A stretch of DNA of 14,074 nt, from assembly GCA_035760645.1 (NCBI GenBank), contig DASTSO010000009.1:1-14074 (forward strand). The letters are read 5' to 3'. The first letter of the stretch is position 1, and every line of letters begins with the position of its first letter. The position numbers were made by a program, and so were the translations under genes. This document shows, in pieces, positions 1 to 5,856 of this stretch. Under the pieces are notes generated by a model. The model saw only the letters and a list, made by a program, of their open reading frames with translations, had not been told where the DNA came from and did not search any database. This DNA comes from DASSTY01 sp035760645. GTDB lineage: Bacteria > Gemmatimonadota > Gemmatimonadetes > Gemmatimonadales > GWC2-71-9.

Positions 1-1533
1 GCCAAGGCCGCCTACGAGCGCCAGCTCGCGAGCGACTCGACCTCGGTGCGCTCGCTCTACCGGCTCGCGGTGCTCGCCTCCTGGGACGGCCAGCTCGACA
101 GCGCGCTCGCGCTCGCGGCGCGGGCACGGCGCGTCGAGCCGGGCGACCCCGACGTGCGGCTGCTCGAGGCGCAGGTGCTGTCGTGGCAGGGGCGGCTGGG
201 CGCGGCGCTCGCCAAATACGACAGCCTGCGCGCCGCGCTCCCCGAGCGGACCGACGTCGCGCTCGCTCGGGCGCGGACGCTCGCCTGGGCCAACCGCTTC
301 GACGAGGCCGACGCGGCCTACGCCGCGATCCTCGCGCGCGAGCCCGGCAATCACGACGCGCTCACCGGCCGCGCGCAGGTGGCGGCGTGGCGGGGCGACC
401 TCGCGCGCGCGGCGGGCGGCTACCGCGCGGTGCTCGCGCAGGACGCGAAGAACGCCGACGCGCTCGTCGGGCTCGGCCAGGTCTACTACTGGCAGGGCCG
501 CGCCGACGTCGCCCGGCGGCAGGTGGCCCAGGCGCTCGCCGCCGACTCGATGAACGCGGCGGCGCGGGACCTCGACCGCCTGCTGCGCGCGGAGCTGCGC
601 CCGCAGGTGGAGACCGGCGCCGACTGGACGAACGACAGCGACCACAACACGAGCTGGACGCTGCACGCGAGCGCCACGGGCGCGCTGGTGGACGGCGTGC
701 GCGTCTTCGGCGCGACGAGCTGGGCGCGCCTCACCGATCCCGGCACGCGTGAGGCGGCCGAGCGCGTGGGCGGCGAGGCGGGCCTCGGCGTGGGGCTCGG
801 AGCGCTGCAGCTCACCGGCGCCGCCGGGCTCCGGCGCCTCACGCCCGCGACGCGCCGCGTGGTGTCACCGTTTCCGGGGAGCCTCCCGCCGGCGCCGCGC
901 ACGGCGGCGCTCTGGCGCGCAGCCGCCGCGCTCCGCCTCGGCGCGACGACGTCGCTCGGGCTGGGCTACGCGCACGCCCCGTTCGACGAGACCGCCGTGC
1001 TCGCCGACCGGGGGCTCGACCTCGACGCCCTCGAGGCGAGCCTCGAGACGACGCTGCCGAGCGGCACGGCGCTCTCCCTGGGCGTGGGGCAGACCTGGCT
1101 CGGCGGACCGACGGGGAGCGAGGACAACGTGCGCCGCTCCGTGGTCGTGGGCGTCACGCAGACGGTGGCGCGGCAGTTCTACGTCGGCGTGCTGGGACGG
1201 ATGCTCGGCTGGGACGAGGCGGGCCCGGGCCGCGGCTACTTCGCGCCGAGCCGCTTCAGCGTGGGCGAGGTGCGGGCGGGCTGGCGCCTCGCGCACCGCG
1301 ACTGGGAGAGCGGCCTGAGCGGCGGCCTCGGCATGCAGCAGATCGAGAAGGGCGTGGACACCCAGGCCGAGTGGCACGTCGAGGGCCGCCTCGCGCGACG
1401 CTTCGGCGCGGCGAGCGCGCTCGAGCTCTTCGGCGCGGTCACCAACAGTGCCGCCGTCACGAGCAGCGTCGGCGAGACGGTGGCGTCCTACCGCTACCGC
1501 ACCGCCGGGGTGCGGGTGCGGCTGGGGCTCTGA
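1..1533 (+). CDS. TPR-repeat outer-membrane beta-barrel protein (YaiO/BcsC-like), 5' end missing
   Basis: The frame is open from base 1 to a TGA at 1531-1533, so the start lies outside the window; the in-frame GTG at 46 is internal. The 510 visible residues fall into two parts. Residues 1 to about 190 are helical repeats of the TPR type, about 34 residues apart, with recurring patterns such as GRAQVAAWRGDLARA and GLGQVYYWQGRADVA. From about residue 197 to the end there are alternating short amphipathic strands with Gly, Trp and Tyr, and the protein ends in an aromatic/hydrophobic strand (VRVRLGL) like a barrel insertion signal. TPR followed by a barrel is the layout of YaiO, BcsC and PgaA, which serve outer-membrane secretion of polysaccharide or related functions. 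The substrate cannot be told because the upstream neighbours are not visible. Its last 40 bases overlap the convergent AttH-fusion gene. Confidence 0.8.
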   Translation, partial: AKAAYERQLASDSTSVRSLYRLAVLASWDGQLDSALALAARARRVEPGDPDVRLLEAQVLSWQGRLGAALAKYDSLRAALPERTDVALARARTLAWANRFDEADAAYAAILAREPGNHDALTGRAQVAAWRGDLARAAGGYRAVLAQDAKNADALVGLGQVYYWQGRADVARRQVAQALAADSMNAAARDLDRLLRAELRPQVETGADWTNDSDHNTSWTLHASATGALVDGVRVFGATSWARLTDPGTREAAERVGGEAGLGVGLGALQLTGAAGLRRLTPATRRVVSPFPGSLPPAPRTAALWRAAAALRLGATTSLGLGYAHAPFDETAVLADRGLDLDALEASLETTLPSGTALSLGVGQTWLGGPTGSEDNVRRSVVVGVTQTVARQFYVGVLGRMLGWDEAGPGRGYFAPSRFSVGEVRAGWRLAHRDWESGLSGGLGMQQIEKGVDTQAEWHVEGRLARRFGAASALELFGAVTNSAAVTSSVGETVASYRYRTAGVRVRLGL

Positions 1534-3008
1534 GGCCGCACGTAGGTCTCGAAGAACCCCGAGCCCGTGTCGTGCACGGCCGCTCCCGCGAGGCGGCCGT
1601 CGAGCGTGAAGCGGCCGCGCATCTGGACGAACGCGCGGTCGAACCCCGCGGCGGCGGTGCGGGTGGCGAGCGCGTCGTCCACCGTGACGGCGAGCCGCAC
1701 CGTGTCGCTCTCGCGCGCGGCGACGAGCGTGAAGCGCGCCGGTGCGGCCACGTCCGTCGCTCCCTGCGCGGCTCGCGTGCCCTCGTAGCCGATCGTCCGG
1801 AAGCGCAGCACCTGCCGCAGCCCCAGCGAATCCACCAGCGCGACGAAGAACGGTGCCGCGGTGGTCGCCGTGACGCCTTCGGGGCCGTAGACGCCGCCGT
1901 AGAGCAGGCTGAACGCCGCCCCGCGCGCGGCGCCCCACTCCCACGTCACCCCGCGCCAGGTGCCCCAGTTGTGATCGTGGTACGCCGGGGCGCCCTCCAC
2001 CCGCACGCACCGCGCCCCGACGCAGAGGGTGCCCGTCGCATCGGCGGCGAGCCCGGGGACCACGTAGCCCGAGAGGAAGACGTCCTCGCTCAGCTCCACG
2101 GGCGGGAAGTAGCGGTGCGGGAGCGGACGCACGACGAGATCCACGCGGAGGGCCCCCGTGCCGCCGGTGCCGCCGGTGCCGCCCGCGGCGGCCGGGACCC
2201 GGGCGACGACGTGGTAGGCGCCGTCGCGCTGGCGCACCGAGTCGGGCCCGAGCGTGAGGTCGGCGCGCGTGGTGTCGAGCGTGATCGCCGTCGCGGGGAT
2301 CGCCGCGACGAAGCGCTCGTAGCGGCCGTCGGGCCGCCGGTGCGTGGCGAGGAGCTGTCCGCCCCAGCGGCCGCGCCCCACCGCGCCGCCGACGAGGAAG
2401 GTGAGGTACCACCACTCGTCGGGCGCGCTCACGACGTTGAAGTAGTGCCACTCGCCCCAGGTCGAGTCCGCGCCGGGCGGCAGGTGGAAGCGGTCGAGCT
2501 GGTCGTAGAGCTGCTGCGCGGTCGGCGCGACCCAGGCGGAGTCGGCGGGCGTGTCGGTCCACCGCCCCGCGGCGACCCGGAGCCCGGCGCCGACGGCCCG
2601 CGCGCGGCTCGGCACCTCGCCCGCGGCGCGCACGGGCACGGCGGGACCCACGTCCCCCTCGCGCGCGAGGTAGAGGAGCTTGTTGGCGATCGCCGGCGCC
2701 ACGACGGCCACCGCCCCCCGCTCGCGCGGGCCGCCGACGAGCTGCCGCGTGACGAAGCGCGCGCGCTCGATGCCGAAGAACATCCCGCCGATCCCGCCGG
2801 TGCGCAGCGCCTCGACGTCGATCCCCTGCGGCAGCACCGTCACCTCGCCCCCGCCCACGAGCGACACGTCGCGTGACTGCTCGACCATCGCCTCGCCGAC
2901 GGAGAGCAGGACCATCATCACGCCCACCCCGAGCGCGAAGCCCAGGAGGAGGAAGAGGGCGCGCCGCTTGCGGACGAGCAGGTGGCGGAAGGCGAGCGTG
3001 AAGAGCAT
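1494..3008 (-). CDS. FtsX/MacB permease N-terminal part fused to an AttH/CrtC lipocalin-like domain
   Basis: This 504-residue protein starts at ATG 3008, one base after the TGA of the ATPase gene, with an AGGGAG Shine-Dalgarno 4 bases upstream. Residues 1-150 look like the start of an FtsX/MacB permease: a basic cytoplasmic N-terminus (FRHLLVRKRRA), TM1 at about 17-37, then a periplasmic segment with a VxxGGGEVTVLPQG motif. No TM2-4 follow. From about 170 on it matches the AttH/CrtC family (COG5621): APDEWWYLTF at 185-194, YHDHNWG at 333-339, WEWG at 346-349, and a final strand FFETYVRP. These proteins are lipocalin-like and are usually separate secreted partners of a LolCDE-like ABC transporter (attEFGH). 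CrtC hydrates carotenoids, but nothing here points to carotenoids. Here the domain would sit in the periplasm, anchored by TM1. A Gly-Gly-Thr run lies at 266-275. The C-terminal tail after YVRP overlaps the convergent gene. Confidence 0.8.
   Translation of the reverse strand: MLFTLAFRHLLVRKRRALFLLLGFALGVGVMMVLLSVGEAMVEQSRDVSLVGGGEVTVLPQGIDVEALRTGGIGGMFFGIERARFVTRQLVGGPRERGAVAVVAPAIANKLLYLAREGDVGPAVPVRAAGEVPSRARAVGAGLRVAAGRWTDTPADSAWVAPTAQQLYDQLDRFHLPPGADSTWGEWHYFNVVSAPDEWWYLTFLVGGAVGRGRWGGQLLATHRRPDGRYERFVAAIPATAITLDTTRADLTLGPDSVRQRDGAYHVVARVPAAAGGTGGTGGTGALRVDLVVRPLPHRYFPPVELSEDVFLSGYVVPGLAADATGTLCVGARCVRVEGAPAYHDHNWGTWRGVTWEWGAARGAAFSLLYGGVYGPEGVTATTAAPFFVALVDSLGLRQVLRFRTIGYEGTRAAQGATDVAAPARFTLVAARESDTVRLAVTVDDALATRTAAAGFDRAFVQMRGRFTLDGRLAGAAVHDTGSGFFETYVRPQSPSRTRTPAVR
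1516..1541. terminator. GC-rich hairpin at a convergent gene junction, possible bidirectional terminator
   Basis: GTGCGGC at 1516-1522 pairs with GCCGCAC at 1535-1541, a 7-bp stem with a 12-base loop. It straddles the TGA of the TPR/barrel gene and lies just upstream, inside the coding end, of the TAG of the fusion gene. No T-tract follows on either strand, so it is not a classical intrinsic terminator. In DNA this rich in GC a 7-bp stem can occur by chance. Confidence 0.25.
2161..2178. repeat. Short 9-bp tandem repeat encoding a Gly-Gly-Thr run
   Basis: Two perfect copies of CCGCCGGTG, flanked on each side by a partial copy, encode GGTGGTGGTG (minus strand) in a loop of the lipocalin-like domain. 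The period is a multiple of three, so copy-number change would keep the frame. It is probably a slippage-made flexible loop. Confidence 0.6.
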
Positions 3009-3009
3009 C

Positions 3010-3765
3010 TCACTCCCTGGCTCCCGCTCCGCGGAGGGGAGCGGGGGCATTCACGATCCGGCCGTCGAGCATGTGGATCACCCGGTCGGCTTCGGCCGCG
3101 AGGTGCTCGTCGTGGGTGACGACGACGAGCGTGGCGCCCTCGCCGTGGAGCCGGCGGAAGAGCGCCATGATCTCGCGGCCGGTGGCGGCGTCGAGCTCGC
3201 CGGTGGGCTCGTCGGCGAGCAGCAGCGCGGGCCGGTTGGCGAGCGCGCGCGCGATGGCGACGCGCTGCATCTCGCCCCCCGAGAGCTGGGTGGCGCGGTG
3301 GCGCGACCGGCCCGCGAGCCCGACGTAGGCGAGCAGCTCCTCGGCCCGCGCCCGCCGCGCCGCCGCGCCCACCCCCGCCTCGGCCATCGGCAGCTCGACG
3401 TTCTCGCGCGCGGTGAGGACGGGGAGGAGATGAAAGCGCTGGAAGACGAAGCCGAGCCGCAGGAGCCGCAGCCGCGTCAGCTCGCGGTCGGAGAGCGTAT
3501 CGAGCGGGGTGCCCAGGATCTCGAGCGTCCCGGCGCTGGGCGCGTCGATCCCGCCCATGAGCTGGAGCAGCGTGCTCTTCCCGCTCCCCGACGGCCCCAC
3601 GATGGCCACGTACTCGCCGCGACGGATGGCGAGCGAGACCCCGCGCAGCGCGTGCACCTCCTGCGCCTCGAGGCGGTAGGTCTTCCGCAGATCGATGGCG
3701 CGGAGGACGTCCACGACGCCGTCGCCGGCGGCATGCACGGGGCCGCTTCGCGGCAGCGCGCTCAC
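3010..3765 (-). CDS. ABC transporter ATPase, LolD/MacB type
   Basis: This 251-residue ATPase powers a MacB/LolCDE-type (type VII) transporter, which usually transmits mechanical force to the periplasm rather than pumping substrate through the membrane. All motifs are intact: Walker A GPSGSGKST at 57-65, Q-loop FVFQ ending at Q109, signature LSGGE at 151-155, Walker B LLLADEP with D175 and E176, and switch His208. The Walker B/D-loop region (ADEPTGELD) and the QRVAIARAL segment are typical of LolD/MacB. The start chosen is GTG 3765, because it gives a GTGA 4-base overlap with the stop of the upstream permease and has a GGAGG 4 bases ahead. The longer open frame to 3816 would run 55 bases into that gene. 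It is followed after one base by the AttH fusion, so the two are probably translationally coupled. It has no fused permease domain, unlike MacB itself. Confidence 0.93.
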   Translation of the reverse strand: MSALPRSGPVHAAGDGVVDVLRAIDLRKTYRLEAQEVHALRGVSLAIRRGEYVAIVGPSGSGKSTLLQLMGGIDAPSAGTLEILGTPLDTLSDRELTRLRLLRLGFVFQRFHLLPVLTARENVELPMAEAGVGAAARRARAEELLAYVGLAGRSRHRATQLSGGEMQRVAIARALANRPALLLADEPTGELDAATGREIMALFRRLHGEGATLVVVTHDEHLAAEADRVIHMLDGRIVNAPAPLRGAGARE

Positions 3766-4976
3766 GTGGCCTCCGCCCGGAGCGTCGCCGCGATCGGCGC
3801 GCTCGCCGCGAGCCACGCCGGGTAGAGCCCCGCGAGCGCGCCCGTGACGAGCAGCACCGCGCCGGCCGTCGCGAGCGCGCCCGCGCGCGGCACGAAGAAG
3901 GAGAAGGCGGCCGGCAGCCCCGGGAAGCTCGTGAGGATCCGGTCGAGATAGCGCGCCGTGGCGAGCCCGAGGAGGATGCCGAGCGCGCCGCCCAGGGCGG
4001 TGAGCACCGCGCCCTCGGCGAGCACCTGGGCGAGCACGCGCCGGCGCCCGACGCCGATCGCGCGCAGCGTGGCGATCTCCCCCAGGCGCTCGTTGACGCT
4101 GATCGTGAGGAGCGTGGCGACGAGGAGCACGGTCACGATGAGACTCACCGTGCCGAGGATGAGGGCGAGCTGCCGGAAGTAGAGCATGCGCTGGCGGAAC
4201 TGCCGCACGAGGTCGGCGACGCTGCTCACCTCGGCCTCGGGGAGCCCGCCCCGGAGCCGCGCGGCCAGCGTCCCGGGGTTCACCCCGTCGCGCGCCTTGA
4301 GCATGACGAGCGAGACGCGGTCGGCGAGCGCGGGCCCGGCGAGGTGCTGCATGACGGGGAGCACGGTGCCGGCGGAGGCCTGAGCGCGCGCGTCGTAGAT
4401 CCAGTGGACGAGCGCGCGCACCACCATCCGCCGCTCGACCGCCGCGGTGGCGATCTGCGGATCGAGCCGGCCGACGAGCACGACCGTGTCGCCGACGCCG
4501 ACGCCCAGGCGCCGCGCGGCGGCATCGCTCAGGAGGAGGCCCGCCGTGTCGCCCGGGGCGAGGTCGCGGCCCTGCTCGACCTCGTAGAGCGCCTGCACGG
4601 CGGGGTCGATGCCGTAGCCGGTGAGCGTGACGAGCGAGTCGGTCGCGCGGTCCCGGCCGTCGGCGCGGCGGCCATGGAGCGAGGTGCCGAGGACCGGGGC
4701 CGCGGCGGCGACGCCGGGGGTGTGGCGGAGCCGGTCGAGCAGGCGGCCGGCGTCGCCCAGCGTGGCCTCGGCGTCGAAGGGGAGGGTGCCCTTCGGCGTG
4801 AGGCGGATCTGGTAGCCGCGCGCGAGGAGGAGGTCGGTGAACGAGCGGTCGAGCCCGCCGCTCAGCATCACCATGTCGAGCAGCATCGCCGCGGCCACGG
4901 CGATCCCGGCGAGCGAGAGCGCGGTGCGCGCGCGGTGGCGCCGGAGCGAGCGCAGCGCCCAGGCGAGCGACGTCAT
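3762..4976 (-). CDS. Full-length FtsX/MacB-type ABC transporter permease
   Basis: This 404-residue permease has the complete four-helix FtsX layout. It has a basic N-terminus (LRSLRRHRARTAL), TM1 at about 19-39, a large periplasmic domain at 40-265, TM2 at 269-292, the cytoplasmic FtsX signature ER.GEIATLRAIGVGRRRV at 296-313, TM3 at 320-341 and TM4 at 366-390. The periplasmic domain ends with the usual LLLSDAAARRLGVGVGDTVV block around 147-166. ATG 4976 is supported by a GGGAGG 8 bases upstream. The stop overlaps the ATPase start by 4 bases. It would act as one of the two permeases of the AttFG/LolCE-like pair; the partner appears to be the split one encoded in the same operon. The exact cargo is unknown, but a lipid or other hydrophobic molecule fits the AttH partner. 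Confidence 0.9.
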   Translation of the reverse strand: MTSLAWALRSLRRHRARTALSLAGIAVAAAMLLDMVMLSGGLDRSFTDLLLARGYQIRLTPKGTLPFDAEATLGDAGRLLDRLRHTPGVAAAAPVLGTSLHGRRADGRDRATDSLVTLTGYGIDPAVQALYEVEQGRDLAPGDTAGLLLSDAAARRLGVGVGDTVVLVGRLDPQIATAAVERRMVVRALVHWIYDARAQASAGTVLPVMQHLAGPALADRVSLVMLKARDGVNPGTLAARLRGGLPEAEVSSVADLVRQFRQRMLYFRQLALILGTVSLIVTVLLVATLLTISVNERLGEIATLRAIGVGRRRVLAQVLAEGAVLTALGGALGILLGLATARYLDRILTSFPGLPAAFSFFVPRAGALATAGAVLLVTGALAGLYPAWLAASAPIAATLRAEAT

Positions 4977-4984
4977 GCCGCCGG

Positions 4985-4990
4985 CCTCCC
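4985..4990 (-). promoter_or_regulatory. Ribosome binding site of the 404-residue permease
   Basis: GGGAGG on the minus strand, 8 bases before ATG 4976, inside the 34-base gap after the previous gene. It fixes the start of the permease, whose coding frame continues without another good start. Confidence 0.6.
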
Positions 4991-5010
4991 GGCGCGCCGC
5001 GCGACGAGCC

Positions 5011-5847
5011 TCACCCGCGCCTCCAGAGCACCATCGGCGGCACCCGCACGAGGCGGAGCGCGGCGAGCGCGCCCGCGCCGATGCCGAGCACGAGCGAGAG
5101 CGCGACGCTGAAGCCGACGACGCCGGGCGTGAGGAGCGAGAACACCAGCCGGGTGTCGAAGAGCCGCTGGTAGTAGAGGTTGGTGAGCGCGCTCGCGCCC
5201 CAGGCGATCGCGATGCCGAGCACCGAGCCCACGGCGGCGACGAGCGCGGCCTCCAGGACGAGCGCGCCGACGATCGTGCGGCGCCGCACGCCGACGAAGC
5301 GCATCACCGCGGCGTCGAGCCGCCGCTCCTCGACCTTCAGCAGCATGATGCAGAGCAGGAAGACGGCGCTCGCCACGACGGTGATGATCGCGATGGCGCG
5401 GTGGAAGCGGTTGACGACGAGGAAGGTCCGCGACGACTCCGACGCGAGCGCGCGCGACTCGTAGGCGCGGAAGCCGAAGGCGACGCGGTTGAGCCGCGCG
5501 GCGACCGCGGCCGGATCGGCGCCGGGATTCAAGACGACGCTCACGCGGTCCACCCGGTCCGGCGCGCCGAGGAGCGCGCCGAGATCGGGGAGATGGAGCC
5601 GCACCTGGTACTCGCGTCGCATGATGGACGACGGGTCGGCCGCGGGGTCGAACAGCGCGGCCACGACGGCGCGCGTGCGGAGCGAGTCGGGCGCGGTGCC
5701 GAGGCGCACCGTGTCACCGACGGCGAGCCCCAGGCTGTCGGCGAGCCGGCGCTCGACGGCGACCTCGGGGAGCGGCGCCGGCGGCGGCGCCGACGCCGGG
5801 GCCTGCGCGGCCGCCGCGGACACGAGCAGAGCGAAGGCGAGGAGCAC
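5011..5847 (-). CDS. N-terminally short FtsX-like permease with a signal peptide in place of TM1
   Basis: At 278 residues this is much shorter than its 404-residue neighbour. It starts at GTG 5847, 9 bases after the peptidase stop, with GAGG 7 bases ahead. Residues 1-14 read as a signal peptide (MLLAFALLVSAAAA, cleavage before Q), followed by an Ala/Pro-rich linker. The match to the permease begins at about 28-48 (ADSLGLAVGDTVRLG), which lines up with residues 145-166 of the neighbour, so about 120 residues including TM1 are missing. The rest is normal: TM2 at about 150-170, cytoplasmic signature KVEERRLDAAVMRFVGVRRR at 171-190, TM3 at about 192-216, TM4 at about 240-264. Topology is preserved, because cleavage leaves the N-terminus in the periplasm. 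The missing part resembles residues 1-150 of the AttH fusion in the same operon. No room exists upstream for a lost N-terminus, since the peptidase gene ends there in another context. Confidence 0.85.
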   Translation of the reverse strand: MLLAFALLVSAAAAQAPASAPPPAPLPEVAVERRLADSLGLAVGDTVRLGTAPDSLRTRAVVAALFDPAADPSSIMRREYQVRLHLPDLGALLGAPDRVDRVSVVLNPGADPAAVAARLNRVAFGFRAYESRALASESSRTFLVVNRFHRAIAIITVVASAVFLLCIMLLKVEERRLDAAVMRFVGVRRRTIVGALVLEAALVAAVGSVLGIAIAWGASALTNLYYQRLFDTRLVFSLLTPGVVGFSVALSLVLGIGAGALAALRLVRVPPMVLWRRG

Positions 5848-5856
5848 GCGGCGGCC

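Noticed and set aside
865..2562. A long minus-strand frame opposite the barrel gene and in another frame of the AttH fusion
   Set aside because: The composition is Arg/Pro/Ala low-complexity, with no motif, and it conflicts with two convincing proteins.
1494..3008. Annotation as carotenoid 1,2-hydratase (CrtC)
   Set aside because: The fold family fits, but no carotenoid genes are nearby and the ABC context matches AttH. A CrtC reaction cannot be claimed.
1494..3050. A longer start at 3050 for the AttH fusion
   Set aside because: It would overlap the ATPase gene by 41 bases, and the added residues (MPPLPSAEREPGSE) have no family match. ATG 3008 follows the stop by one base with a good Shine-Dalgarno.
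5011..5847. The short permease as a frameshifted or truncated pseudogene
   Set aside because: It has a start, a ribosome site, a credible signal peptide, intact TM2-4 and no disrupted upstream remnant; the space before it is the end of an intact peptidase gene.
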